64,000 nucleotides of DNA, from the NCBI GenBank assembly GCA_963733915.1, contig CAVTEP010000011.1, positions 186,001-250,000 of the forward strand, written 5' to 3'. The translations under genes were made by a program, and so were the position numbers. Source of the DNA: Sulfomarinibacter sp963733915 (GTDB taxonomy: Bacteria; Acidobacteriota; Thermoanaerobaculia; Thermoanaerobaculales; Sulfomarinibacteraceae). Of the stretch, positions 23,893-32,435 are shown piece after piece; positions within the stretch are counted from its first letter, which is position 1; each line of letters begins with the position of its first letter. A model generated the notes under the pieces. It saw only the letters and a program-made list of their open reading frames with translations, was not told the DNA's origin and made no database searches.

Positions 23893-25095
23893 GTGAGGGG
23901 AGCCGGCAAAATCACGGTCGTCGCCGGCGGCCTGCCGGTGCTGGCGGCCTGGATCGCCGGCATTTCGGGGCTGCCGCCAGCCCAGCACCCGGTCACCAAC
24001 GTCCTCGCGGAGGTGCTGGCGGTGCTGTTGGTGGTGCTCGCCTGGAGGTTTCGACGTGGCAGACTCGCGGTCGCCGCCGTGGCGCTCGCGCTTGCCAATT
24101 TCCTGGTGCGGGGCACACTCGCCGGCACCACCGAGGGGCCCGGCCTCGCTGCGCTCGCCTTCATCCTCCCCCTCAACATCGCTGCGCTTTCGCTCCTGCC
24201 TGAACGACCGGTCAACCGGCCCGCCATTCTCACGTTCATCGGTATCGTGGGCCTGGAGAGTTGGCTGGTCGCAGCCATCAGCACTGTGCGCCCATCGGTG
24301 GTGGAGGGCGGTCTTCTCGGCCAGATCGGAAGCCTCCTGACCTCGCCCGACCTCGCCCGCCTCGTCTTTCTCATCGGCGGTACCTTCGCCGCGCTCGCCT
24401 TCGCCGCCCGCCGTGGCACCTTCGAGGGTTCGTTGCTGTGGGTCATCGCCGCCGCGGCGATCGCCCTGCTCGCATGGCGGGGGCCGCACGCGGCGACCCT
24501 CGAACTGGCCGCCGCGCAGCTGGTCCTGCTGTTCGGGCTGGTCGAGGACTCCTATCGCCTCGCCTATCACGATGAGCTCACCGGTCTGCCGGGACGACGC
24601 GCTCTCGAGGAGGCGCTGCGCGCCCTCGACGGGGAGTACGCGATCGCCATGGTCGATGTCGACCATTTCAAGAAATTCAACGATCGCCACGGCCACGCGG
24701 CCGGCGATCAGGCCTTGCGCATGGTGGCGGCGGAGCTGCAGAAGATCGGGGGCGGCGGCCGCGCCTACCGATACGGGGGTGAGGAGTTCGCCATCCTTTT
24801 TCCGACCGGCACCCCGGCCGCGGCAAGCCCCCGGCTGGAGGAGCTTCGCGCTGCCATCGAGAGCCGAAGGTTTGCGCTGCGCGCGCCCGATCGGCCGCAG
24901 AAAAAGCCTGACACCCCGCGCAAGAAGTCCGTTCCCCCGCGTCTCATCAGCGTGTCGGTGAGCATCGGCCTGGCAGGCCCCGGCGCACGCTCCGCCGACA
25001 GCGGCGCCGTGCTGCGCGCCGCCGACCGTGCGCTCTACCGGGCGAAAAACTCGGGCCGCAACCGGGTCGTGCAGTACGGCGCACGCAGTGCCTGA
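23893..25095 (+). CDS. Membrane-bound diguanylate cyclase (GGDEF)
   Basis: The 400-residue protein has about seven membrane helices (residues ~8-215) and a cytoplasmic GGDEF domain (about 222-398) that makes c-di-GMP from GTP. Motifs are YHDELTGLPGRRALEE, MVDVDHFKKFNDRHGH and YGGEEFAI (GGEEF at 295-299). The inhibitory RxxD site normally just upstream of GGEEF is not present (RAYRYGGEEF), so product inhibition by that route is unlikely. A Lys/Pro/Arg-rich insert (about 334-352) interrupts the domain before SVSIGLA. The start is a GTG at 23893. Confidence 0.92.
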   Translation: MRGAGKITVVAGGLPVLAAWIAGISGLPPAQHPVTNVLAEVLAVLLVVLAWRFRRGRLAVAAVALALANFLVRGTLAGTTEGPGLAALAFILPLNIAALSLLPERPVNRPAILTFIGIVGLESWLVAAISTVRPSVVEGGLLGQIGSLLTSPDLARLVFLIGGTFAALAFAARRGTFEGSLLWVIAAAAIALLAWRGPHAATLELAAAQLVLLFGLVEDSYRLAYHDELTGLPGRRALEEALRALDGEYAIAMVDVDHFKKFNDRHGHAAGDQALRMVAAELQKIGGGGRAYRYGGEEFAILFPTGTPAAASPRLEELRAAIESRRFALRAPDRPQKKPDTPRKKSVPPRLISVSVSIGLAGPGARSADSGAVLRAADRALYRAKNSGRNRVVQYGARSA

Positions 25096-25137
25096 AGTTT
25101 CTTTGACGCACTTGCCAGGCAACGTTCTGATTTCGGC

Positions 25138-25372
25138 TCTTCCGGAATTCCGCGAGGTGTCAACTCATCAATTTCGGATTTCGAATTTCGGATTTCGGAT
25201 TTTCCACCCACCCGTCCTTGATGCCGTCGGTCCCATCCGATGACACAGCGGGCAGGGACGGCGGCAGCGGTCGGAAACCGCGCCAGGGGCAGTTCACAGC
25301 GACAGCACCCGGAGGGACCGGTGCGGTAGACGTCGATCACGCCTTTGGATTGAGCAAGCGCCAGGTCATGGC
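25138..25372. repeat. Dispersed repeat, copy A (partner at 63648-63881)
   Basis: About 235 bp align in direct orientation with 63648-63881, from TCTTCCGGAATT through a TTTCGGA-word array and CCACCCACCCGTCC to GAGCAAGCGCC and TCATGGC. The match has several short indels and many substitutions. Copy B overlaps the 3' end of a four-helix-bundle gene. Copy A has no such gene beside it and its frame is interrupted, so it is a remnant. It occupies most of the 440-base gap after the diguanylate cyclase gene. Confidence 0.85.
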
Positions 25373-25522
25373 TTGGCCATAATGTCGTCACGACCTCTGC
25401 TTGCTGCCCCAGTGGCTGCCGCGGCCGTTGTTCATTGCCCCTGCGATCTGTCGCTGTCCCTGTCGCTGCACATGCCAACCGGACCTTCCAGAACTCGATC
25501 CCATCAAATCTCAAATGAGCCG

Positions 25523-25553
25523 AACGATTGAACGCTCAAACGTTTGAACGTTG
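25523..25553. repeat. AACGTTTG-word repeat at the 3' end of the UbiA gene
   Basis: Words such as GAACGCTC, AAACGTTT and GAACGTTG form a short palindromic array. It encodes the last residues (RSNV) and the TGA stop of the UbiA-family gene. Confidence 0.7.
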
Positions 25554-26441
25554 CACGATGGCGATGAAGAGTGTGAGCGCGATGAGCGTGTTGGTGGTGA
25601 GATTCCACGCGACATTCGCGCCGAGGGCGGAATTCGGCGGCGGCTGCGAGGGATCGGTCAGCGCCCACCGCACCGGTTTCACCAACAGAAAAGATGGCAG
25701 GGCCGCCGCCAGGCAGAGCGGGGGAAGTGCGCCTATCAGAACGGCGAGGACGATCGCAGCCGGGGTCGCCAGACCCGCAAGCGCATAGATCGACGCCGCG
25801 GCTCGCCGACCGAGGAGGATGACAAGGTTGCGCCGGCCGCCCTCCCGATCCGCCTGTTCATCGGGAAACTCGTTCAGCAACAACAGATTGAGGGTCATGA
25901 AGAAGGCCGGAATCGCGGCCCATCCGGCTGCCGCGCTCCAGCTCCCGTCCTGGACCAGGGCAACCCCGACCACCGGCCCGGCGCCAAGACCAAAACCGGC
26001 CGCGATCTCACCAATCCCGATCCGCGCCAAGAAATCGGTGTAGGCGAGGACTGAAACCGCGCCGGCGACGACAAGCGGGAGCAGAACCCATCCGACCTCG
26101 CGCAGAAACCACACGCCGATCACCAGACCGATGCCGGCACACACGAGGCCGAATACCAGGGCCGCGCGTCGGCTCATCCTCCCCGCCGGAAGCGTGCCGC
26201 TGCCGCCGGAAAACGGGGTGCGTTCGGTCACGAGGTCGATGCCGGTTCTCATGTCGCTCCACTCGTTGAGGATGTTGACCGCCATGTGGAGGACCACCAG
26301 GCCGATCAGCGCGGGCACCGTGCGCGCCCAGGAAAACGAGCCGTCCCATGCGGAGGCGGCCGCGCCCGCCGCGACGAGGGTTGGTGGCAACGACAAAAAG
26401 GGCGCCCGCGCGACGGCCGCGTAATTCTCGAGGATCGTCAT
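25536..26441 (-). CDS. UbiA-family prenyltransferase (MenA-like)
   Basis: This 301-residue integral membrane protein has about eight helices. Two Asp-rich motifs for Mg-prenyl diphosphate binding are visible: NILNEWSDMRTGID (56-69) and NEFPDEQADREGG (190-202). The pattern is nearest to MenA/1,4-dihydroxy-2-naphthoate-type transferases, but a different aromatic acceptor is possible because no quinone pathway gene adjoins. Its ATG overlaps the stop of the upstream glycosyltransferase gene by four bases. The last four residues come from a repeat array. Confidence 0.85.
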   Translation of the reverse strand: MTILENYAAVARAPFLSLPPTLVAAGAAASAWDGSFSWARTVPALIGLVVLHMAVNILNEWSDMRTGIDLVTERTPFSGGSGTLPAGRMSRRAALVFGLVCAGIGLVIGVWFLREVGWVLLPLVVAGAVSVLAYTDFLARIGIGEIAAGFGLGAGPVVGVALVQDGSWSAAAGWAAIPAFFMTLNLLLLNEFPDEQADREGGRRNLVILLGRRAAASIYALAGLATPAAIVLAVLIGALPPLCLAAALPSFLLVKPVRWALTDPSQPPPNSALGANVAWNLTTNTLIALTLFIAIVQRSNV

Positions 26442-28198
26442 CGGCCGGCTTCGCCGTCGAGCCCGACCTCAGTGTCGCCGACAGAAGCACAATCCGGGCC
26501 GAAGGCGATCCAGCGCCGGTTCTCTGCCAATATCGGCACCCCCGATTTCTCGATGAGGCCCACCATATCCCGACTCCCGACGCCTACGAGGAGGACCCTC
26601 GGTCCCGTGCATTCCGAGACCGCGCGCTCCGCCGCCGACAACGGCAGCAGCATATCGGACTCGTCAAAAAAACGCTCGGCGTTGCGGAGAATGTAGTTCG
26701 AGCGAAACTCGGCGCCGTCCGCGCTGGCCACCGGAATGGTGCGCTCGAGATAAAACGACAGCCCGGCCGCATATGACCCGACCCAAAGCAGCTCGGTTTC
26801 CGGCGTCAGCCGCCGCTCGAGGGCCTCCCCCAGCCGGCGCGGGGAGCGATCGTCCGCCACCGCCTTGAGAACCGGCGCCGCAACGACTGGAAATACCACC
26901 AGCGGCAGGCTCAAGCCGATTGCCGCCAACCGGAGTCGCCCCGCGGCCGAGAGCCACACCAGCACCGCGGCCGCCGCCGCGACAACGCCAAAGGCGAAAG
27001 CGGCGCGCGCTGCGATCTCCACCGGTACCCGTCCGGAATCGAGACCCGGCACGCCGGCAATCGCAATCCCCACCACCGCCAGACCCAAACCACCCCAACC
27101 CACGGCCGCCGCCCGCAATCCTCGGGGGCGCGCGTGCCACCGGCTGGCAACCAGCAGCGCCACCGCCGGCACCAGGGGCAGCACGTACTGTGCCTGCTTC
27201 CCGCGCGACAACGAAAAAAACACCAGGGGCACCAACAGCCACAACCACAGAAAAACCCTGATGTGACGATCTCCGGTACCCTTCGCGGCGCCCTTTGTCC
27301 GGCCGCCGGAGAGGGCAAGGATCGACCATGGGAAGGTCCCGATCAGGAGAACTGGCAAGAAGAACCAGATTGGCTCGGTGCGGCGCAGCTCGTCCGAGCT
27401 CATCCGCACCCAGGTCTCGGTTACCACCACGTAATGGAGGAAGTTCGGGATCTCCCGTGAGACCGCCCACACCCAGGGTCCCACCATCGCCACCAGGATC
27501 AGCGGTCCGAGCGGGTGCCATACCGTCAACGAGGCCCTCCGATAGACCGCGTAGGGTGCCGCCACCAGGAGCGGAACCGCCATCGCCACCGGCCCCTTGG
27601 TGAGGACTCCCGCAGCCATCGCGGCCCACGCCAAGATGGTCCACCCCAACCAGAACCGGACCCCGGGAGCCATTTCCCCGACCCGCTGCCGTCTTTCCAC
27701 CGCCTCGAAAAAGCTGATCAGCGCGGCAACCACAAAAAAGCTCAGCGCCGTGTCCATGATCACCGTCCGCGACAGCGCGAGGGCGAGGGGTGCGGTCATG
27801 GTCGCGATCCCAGCCACCAGCGATGCCTCGAGCGCCAAGAATCCGCGGGCGAACCGACCGACCATCAGGGCGACCGCGAGCGCGAACAGCAACGGCGCCA
27901 GCCGAACCGCGAACTCGTTCGGCCCGATGAACTCGATCATTGCCGCCGCGGCGGCGAAGAATACGACCGGCTTGTCGAGGTACGGAAGGCCGTTGAGGTG
28001 GGGCAGAACGTAGTCGCCGGTGGCGGCCATTTCGCGCGCCACCTCGGCGTTGCGCCCTTCGTCGGGCTCGATCAGACCGTAGCCGCCGACGCCGTATCCC
28101 AGCGCCAGCACGACCACCACCGCCCACGCTACCAGCCACATCGCTCGACGCCACTCAGAAGGCTCGATGTGCAACATCTCCATGATCACGGGTTCCAT
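26438..28198 (-). CDS. ArnT/PMT-like membrane glycosyltransferase (GT83 type)
   Basis: The protein has about 586 residues and roughly twelve membrane helices. The N-terminal periplasmic loop motif GLIEPDEGRNAEVAREM and LPHLNGLPYLDKPV are the classical acidic and DKPP-like signatures of lipid-linked sugar transferases that modify lipid A or proteins. RTVIMDTALSFF and LTKGPVAMAVPL follow. It uses a polyprenyl-phosphate sugar at the outer face of the inner membrane. Pairing with a UbiA-type prenyltransferase through an ATGA overlap suggests both handle polyprenyl substrates. The start is one of several close ATG codons (28207, 28198, 28183). Confidence 0.85.
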   Translation of the reverse strand: MEPVIMEMLHIEPSEWRRAMWLVAWAVVVVLALGYGVGGYGLIEPDEGRNAEVAREMAATGDYVLPHLNGLPYLDKPVVFFAAAAAMIEFIGPNEFAVRLAPLLFALAVALMVGRFARGFLALEASLVAGIATMTAPLALALSRTVIMDTALSFFVVAALISFFEAVERRQRVGEMAPGVRFWLGWTILAWAAMAAGVLTKGPVAMAVPLLVAAPYAVYRRASLTVWHPLGPLILVAMVGPWVWAVSREIPNFLHYVVVTETWVRMSSDELRRTEPIWFFLPVLLIGTFPWSILALSGGRTKGAAKGTGDRHIRVFLWLWLLVPLVFFSLSRGKQAQYVLPLVPAVALLVASRWHARPRGLRAAAVGWGGLGLAVVGIAIAGVPGLDSGRVPVEIAARAAFAFGVVAAAAAVLVWLSAAGRLRLAAIGLSLPLVVFPVVAAPVLKAVADDRSPRRLGEALERRLTPETELLWVGSYAAGLSFYLERTIPVASADGAEFRSNYILRNAERFFDESDMLLPLSAAERAVSECTGPRVLLVGVGSRDMVGLIEKSGVPILAENRRWIAFGPDCASVGDTEVGLDGEAGR

Positions 28199-28241
28199 CC
28201 GGCCCACGATACCGCGATCGTCCGTCCGGGTGCGGCCGGAA

Positions 28242-29147
28242 CTACGTGCGCGGCGGCAGCCTGTGGGGCTCCACCTGCACCACCGCGTCGGTGACGTGGG
28301 GACCGTCCTCGACGAGCTTGCGACGAACCGCCCTTGCGATGGCGTGGCCCTCGCCGACGCTCAGCCCGCCGTCGACCTCCACGTGGAGGTCGACGGCGAG
28401 CTCGGAACCCACGTATCGCGTCCGCACGGCGTGCGCCGCCTCGACTCCGTCGACCTCGAGCGCCAGCTTCTCGATCCGGCGCCGTTCTGCCGCCGGGGCG
28501 CCGGCATCGATCAGCTGGTCGATCGCCGGCCGCAGGATCCGCCATGCCGCCTGCAGAATCAGCAGGCACACCACGATCGCACCGACGCGGTCGACCACCG
28601 CCCATTCCGGGTCGATCAGGGCCACCCCCACGGCGGCGGCTGCCGGGATCGACGAGAAGGCGTCCGAGCGGTGATGCCAGGCGTTGGCGACGAGGGCCGG
28701 CGAGTTTGCCCTGCGACCCACCCATGCGGTCCAACGGAAAAGGATCTCTTTGACGACGATCGACACCAACGCGGCGACGAGAGCAATCACCGAAGGAGCG
28801 GTTGCCGGCTCGTCCCGCAAGCCGCGGATCGCGTGCAGACCGATGCCGATCGCCACCGCGCAGAGGGCGAGCCCGATCACCACCGTGATCAGCGTTTCGA
28901 TCCGGCCGTGGCCGTGCGGATGATCATCGTCCGCCGGCGCCGACCAGAGGCGGGCGCCGAAAATAATGGCGAAGTCGGTGGCGATGTCGCTGAGGCTGTG
29001 CACGGCGTCGGCGAGCACCGCCTGGCTGTGACCCACGATCCCGGCCACCCCCTTGAACGCAAAAAGCAGCAGGTTGCAGACCAGGCCTATCCAGCCCGCG
29101 CGGACCACCATCGCGACGCTCTGGTTGGGTGCCGTCCGCTCTTGCAT
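28242..29147 (-). CDS. Cation diffusion facilitator (divalent metal efflux)
   Basis: This 301-residue CDF protein has six membrane helices. Metal sites are DAVHSLSDIATD in helix 2 and WHHRSDAFSS in helix 5, with a cytoplasmic ferredoxin-like C-terminal domain (about 205-300). A His-rich stretch DDDHPHGHGR follows helix 2. HxxxD in helix 2 and HHxxD in helix 5 fit zinc- or iron-type members, though metal choice is not determined. It is probably transcribed with the downstream-facing glycosyltransferase, which begins 44 bases on. Confidence 0.9.
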   Translation of the reverse strand: MQERTAPNQSVAMVVRAGWIGLVCNLLLFAFKGVAGIVGHSQAVLADAVHSLSDIATDFAIIFGARLWSAPADDDHPHGHGRIETLITVVIGLALCAVAIGIGLHAIRGLRDEPATAPSVIALVAALVSIVVKEILFRWTAWVGRRANSPALVANAWHHRSDAFSSIPAAAAVGVALIDPEWAVVDRVGAIVVCLLILQAAWRILRPAIDQLIDAGAPAAERRRIEKLALEVDGVEAAHAVRTRYVGSELAVDLHVEVDGGLSVGEGHAIARAVRRKLVEDGPHVTDAVVQVEPHRLPPRT

Positions 29148-29201
29148 CAGGCTATTTTAGCAACTGTCGCAAATCGGGGGCCATGGGCGGGCCGTTGCGT
29201 C

Positions 29202-30014
29202 TCACTCCGGCTGCTCTTTCCCCAGGACCTCGGCCTCGTCGCCGACCCGGATCGTACCGCGACCCTCGTGGACGAGATTCTGGCCGAAGAGCACCTGCCC
29301 ATCCACGCTGCGGTAGGTCGAAAGCGTCCTCAGGGGTTCTCGGCCGCGCTCGCCGCTCCCCTGATCGACCGTGATGACGACGCACCGCGCGCACGGTTTG
29401 ACGACCCTGAACACGACGCCACCGATCGACAGCCGGTGCCACCCGTCCTCGGCGTGCGGACCGCAGCCCGAGACCACGATATTGGCGCGGAATCGGTCGA
29501 TCGGCACCGGCAGCGAAAGGCGATGGTTGAGATCGTCGAGCGAGGCCTCCGAGAGCAGCAGAAACGGAAAACCGTCGGCAAACGACACCGTGTCTCCGGG
29601 CTGCGCCGAGGGCGAGTGAAGAGGCCGCGCTCCGTCGTCCGCCAGCCGCACCAGCCTCGCGTTCATGCCGAGGTGCCGAGAGAACCAGCTCGCGGCCGCC
29701 GCGCCTTCGTCGACCGCGGGGCACTCGTCGTTCCACACCGTGACCTTGACGGCCGGCCCCTCCGGCGCCGCCAGCGGCACCGCGAGCGCTTCGATCGCCG
29801 GCGCCTCGAGCAGCAGGCGTTCACCATCCACCGCAACCCGGACCAGCGCCAGCCTGGGTTGCGTGCGTTGGCTCAGAAACCCACCGTGATCACCGACGAC
29901 CATCCACCGGCGGTCGAGCTCGAACCCGGTGGCGCCGACTCTCGCCTCCTCGACCTCGATCGCCGAGCACGATTTCACGGGGTGGATGGCGAGGCGGCTG
30001 ACTCTGAGCCCCAT
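29202..30014 (-). CDS. MOSC-domain protein (mARC/YcbX-like molybdenum cofactor enzyme)
   Basis: The 270-residue protein has an N-terminal MOSC_N beta-barrel (LRVSRLAIHPVKSCSAIEV, GFELDRRWMVV) and a C-terminal MOSC domain (DRFRANIVVSG, VKPCARCVVITVDQGSGE, GQNLVHEGRGTIRVGDEAEVL). The Cys in KPCARC is the predicted Mo ligand. Related enzymes reduce N-hydroxylated compounds. YcbX has a fused ferredoxin domain, absent here, as in mARC. It lies three bases after the pheA stop and so is likely in the same transcript. Confidence 0.88.
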   Translation of the reverse strand: MGLRVSRLAIHPVKSCSAIEVEEARVGATGFELDRRWMVVGDHGGFLSQRTQPRLALVRVAVDGERLLLEAPAIEALAVPLAAPEGPAVKVTVWNDECPAVDEGAAAASWFSRHLGMNARLVRLADDGARPLHSPSAQPGDTVSFADGFPFLLLSEASLDDLNHRLSLPVPIDRFRANIVVSGCGPHAEDGWHRLSIGGVVFRVVKPCARCVVITVDQGSGERGREPLRTLSTYRSVDGQVLFGQNLVHEGRGTIRVGDEAEVLGKEQPE

Positions 30015-30017
30015 ACT

Positions 30018-31196
30018 TCAGCCGTTCTCCCCACCGTAGCGATCGACCGCGCCGGCGGCGGTCGTTCGCGACGGGTAGCTGCCCAGGACCCTCAGGTACG
30101 GGCATTCCCGGCGGAGCTCGGCGATCGCAAGCGCCACGTTTTCGGACCCAACGGAACCCTCTATATCGACGTAAAACTGATACTCCCACGGCCGCCGCGG
30201 CACCGGCCGCGACTCGAGCTTGCTCAGGTTGACCCCGCGCTCTGCGAGCAGATTGAGACAGTGCGCGAGCGCCCCTTCGCGGTGCGGCGTCGTGAAGACG
30301 AGCGAGGTCTTGGCGGCAATTCGCGGATCGAGCTCGATCTCGAGGCCGGAAATCACGACAAAACGCGTCCAGTTCTCCTCCTGATCGGCGATCCTTTCGC
30401 GCAGCACCGACAGTCCGTAGATCTCGCCGGCCTCGGCGCCGGCAATGGCGGCCTGGGTCGGATCCGTCGTTGCGGCCACCTCCCGCGCTGCTGCCGCGGT
30501 GTCCTCGAAGGCCACCAACTCCACCCCGTCAAGGGAGGCGAGAAACCTCGAGCACTGGGTCAGGGCCTGCGGGTGCGAGAGCACCCGGCGCAAGCGCTCC
30601 AGCTCGGCGCCGGCCGGGCCCAACAGACAGTGACGGACGTGGAGTATCTCCTCACCGACGATCGTGAGGGCCGTCTGGCGCAGCAGATCGTAGGTCTGGT
30701 TGATGGATCCGGCAGTGGTGTTTTCGACCGGCAGGAATGCATAGCCGACCTCGCCCCTTTCCGCCATTGCAAGGGCGTCGGCAAAGGAACGCGTACCGAT
30801 GAGCTCCATGCTGTCGGCTCTCGCGGCGAAGTATTTTCGCGCCGCGAGCTGGCTGTAAGATCCCTCGATACCCTGATACGCCACCCGGCGCGCTCCACGC
30901 GCGGAACGCTCGATTTGCTCGCGTTTGAGCAGCGCTTCCTCCTGAGCCTTGAGCGACATGGCGATGATCTCGCGGTAGATCTCGTGGATGCGGAAGCTGT
31001 CGAGCCCCAGCTCGCGGGCCCAGCCCTCGACTCGCGCCAGGAGCTCGGACTCGCGGTCATGATCCCGAAGAAACGGCAATCCCAGCGCCTTGACGCGGGC
31101 GATTTCCGCGACCGTCTTGAGCCGCTCGCCGAGTGTCTCGAGCAGGCTGCGGTCGATACCGTCGAGTTTGCCGCGCAGTGATTCGAGGTCATTCAT
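30018..31196 (-). CDS. pheA: Chorismate mutase / prephenate dehydratase (P-protein)
   Basis: The 392-residue bifunctional enzyme makes phenylpyruvate from chorismate via prephenate. The AroQ-type mutase domain (1-95; LRGKLDGIDRSLLETLGERL ... EIYREIIAMSLKAQE) is followed by the dehydratase domain (about 105-285; VAYQGIEGSYSQLAA, YAFLPVENTTAGSINQTYD, with TRFVVIS at its end) and a C-terminal ACT domain (about 298-375; KTSLVFTTPHREGALAHCL, LSKLESRPVPRRPWEYQFYVD) with the ESRP Phe-binding motif. Feedback inhibition by Phe is expected. The aroC gene supplying chorismate lies at 60.6-61.8 kb. The ATG start is at 31196. Confidence 0.95.
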   Translation of the reverse strand: MNDLESLRGKLDGIDRSLLETLGERLKTVAEIARVKALGLPFLRDHDRESELLARVEGWARELGLDSFRIHEIYREIIAMSLKAQEEALLKREQIERSARGARRVAYQGIEGSYSQLAARKYFAARADSMELIGTRSFADALAMAERGEVGYAFLPVENTTAGSINQTYDLLRQTALTIVGEEILHVRHCLLGPAGAELERLRRVLSHPQALTQCSRFLASLDGVELVAFEDTAAAAREVAATTDPTQAAIAGAEAGEIYGLSVLRERIADQEENWTRFVVISGLEIELDPRIAAKTSLVFTTPHREGALAHCLNLLAERGVNLSKLESRPVPRRPWEYQFYVDIEGSVGSENVALAIAELRRECPYLRVLGSYPSRTTAAGAVDRYGGENG

Positions 31197-31247
31197 GACC
31201 GTGCATTGTAAACGTTCGCGCCTCGCAGGATAGAATCCAATTCACAG

Positions 31248-31868
31248 ATGAACCCGGAGTCAATCCCCGTCATCCTCGGCGCTGCCGTCCTCACCGTCGG
31301 TTTGGGAACGGTGTTGTTGCTGCTGCTTTTCAAAGGTCGTCGGCGGGCGGCGCGACTCGGGCCCGCCTTCGATCTCGGCACCAGCCGGCCGGCCGGATTC
31401 CTGGACAGCGCCGTCGAAGGCCTGTTCAACGGGTACTCCTGTCGCTATCTCGTCCAGTACGCCTCTCAGTACGATCGCGGCGGAGGTTGCCTTCAAGTAT
31501 CGGTGACCTCAGCCCAGCAATGGACCGCCGAAATAGCGAACACCGGCTCCCGCTTGCTCGCCAGGCTCGGTTTCCTCAAGGACTTTGACATCGGCGACCT
31601 GGAGCTCGACCAGCGACTCCGTTTTGCCGCTGCGGACGAAGGTGTTTTGCGTTCCGTCTTCGGGTCCGGAGCGGTCCGCGACAGCCTGCGCCTGCTCTCC
31701 GATTCCGACAACTTCGAGAGCTGCCACGTCCGCCCCGACCGGGTCGCTGTCAGATGGTCGCCTCGAACTCCGAAGCTCGATGAAGACCCGGAGGTGTTGA
31801 GGTTGCGAATCAATATTGTCGTTTCCCTGATCGCAGCTTGCGGGTATCCGCCACGAATGGCTCCGTGA
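31248..31868 (+). CDS. Uncharacterised membrane-anchored protein
   Basis: The 206-residue protein has one N-terminal helix (about 7-28, VILGAAVLTVGLGTVLLLLLF), a basic stop-transfer KGRRRAAR, and a ~170-residue cytoplasmic domain with no motif that I recognise. It is divergent from pheA with a 51-base gap. It lies upstream of the RRM gene, but a separate promoter stands between them. Confidence 0.7.
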   Translation: MNPESIPVILGAAVLTVGLGTVLLLLLFKGRRRAARLGPAFDLGTSRPAGFLDSAVEGLFNGYSCRYLVQYASQYDRGGGCLQVSVTSAQQWTAEIANTGSRLLARLGFLKDFDIGDLELDQRLRFAAADEGVLRSVFGSGAVRDSLRLLSDSDNFESCHVRPDRVAVRWSPRTPKLDEDPEVLRLRINIVVSLIAACGYPPRMAP

Positions 31869-31915
31869 AGCTGCTTTCTCAGCTTGTGGTCGTCCCGAAA
31901 CCGAGACGCCGCGAT

Positions 31916-31943
31916 TTGAATCCACCTACGGTTTATGTATATT
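31916..31943 (+). promoter_or_regulatory. Sigma-70 type promoter of the RRM gene
   Basis: -35 TTGAAT (31916-31921), a 16-base spacer and -10 TATATT (31938-31943). It lies after the stop of the previous gene and about 110 bases before the RRM start, giving a long leader. Confidence 0.65.
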
Positions 31944-31949
31944 GAGGCC

Positions 31950-32051
31950 CAGTGAGGCTACCGGCGTGGGAGCCTGCAAACGGGCGGATCGTAGGGTCCG
32001 CCAGAAACGATGGACAGGGGGCGCCCGAGCCCCGGAAGGACAACGGGAGCG
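31950..32051 (+). promoter_or_regulatory. Structured leader of the RRM-protein mRNA
   Basis: Two clear hairpins follow the promoter: AGGCT/AGCCT (31955-31975) and GGCGGA/TCCGCC (31983-32002). A third GC-rich pairing (GGGGGC with GCCCC, about 32017-32033) is possible. The length and structure suggest post-transcriptional control, possibly autoregulation by the RNA-binding product. Confidence 0.45.
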
Positions 32052-32345
32052 ATGAGCAAGAAACTGTTTGTAGGAAGTCTGAGCTGGGATACGACTGATC
32101 AGGGTTTGCACGAAGCATTCGCGCAGTTCGGCGAGATCACCGAAGCCAAGGTGATCACCGACCGCGACTCCGGACGTTCGCGCGGCTTTGGTTTCGTGAC
32201 CTTTTCCGATGATGAGGCCGCCGACAAGGCGATCGCGGCCATGAACGGCTTCGAGATCGACGGCCGCCCGATCCGGGTCGATGTCGCCCAGGACCGTCGC
32301 GGCGGTGGCGGCGGCGGCGGTCACCGCGGTGGAGGCGGCTGGTAA
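32052..32345 (+). CDS. RRM-domain glycine-rich RNA-binding protein
   Basis: The 97-residue protein is one RRM (1-80) with RNP2 LFVGSL and RNP1 RGFGFVTF, followed by a Gly/Arg/His-rich tail (about 83-97). It is a single-stranded RNA binder of the cyanobacterial Rbp / plant GRP type, often linked to cold adaptation in bacteria. The ATG at 32052 is chosen because the RRM begins right after it and the upstream frame is leader sequence. It is monocistronic, with its own promoter and terminator. Confidence 0.93.
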   Translation: MSKKLFVGSLSWDTTDQGLHEAFAQFGEITEAKVITDRDSGRSRGFGFVTFSDDEAADKAIAAMNGFEIDGRPIRVDVAQDRRGGGGGGGHRGGGGW

Positions 32346-32375
32346 TACCGATCGCCGTACTCAACGCCAATACAG

Positions 32376-32400
32376 CCCCCTCCACCCAGGAGGGGGTTTT
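32376..32400 (+). terminator. Intrinsic terminator after the RRM gene
   Basis: The stem CCCCCTCC/GGAGGGGG with a 5-base loop is followed by TTTT. Confidence 0.9.
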
Positions 32401-32435
32401 CAATGCCACCACCCGACGAGGAGTACACTCGGGTC

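Noticed and set aside
26664..28154. Minus-strand 496-codon frame within the ArnT-like gene
   Set aside because: It is a shifted frame of a gene with strong membrane-protein and DExx/DKPV motifs; the alternative is Gly/Arg-rich and motif-free.
28167..31181. A 1,004-codon plus-strand open frame
   Set aside because: It is antisense to the CDF, MOSC and pheA genes, which have clear family motifs; its composition is Arg/Asp/His-rich without domains, as expected from a shadow frame in GC-rich DNA.
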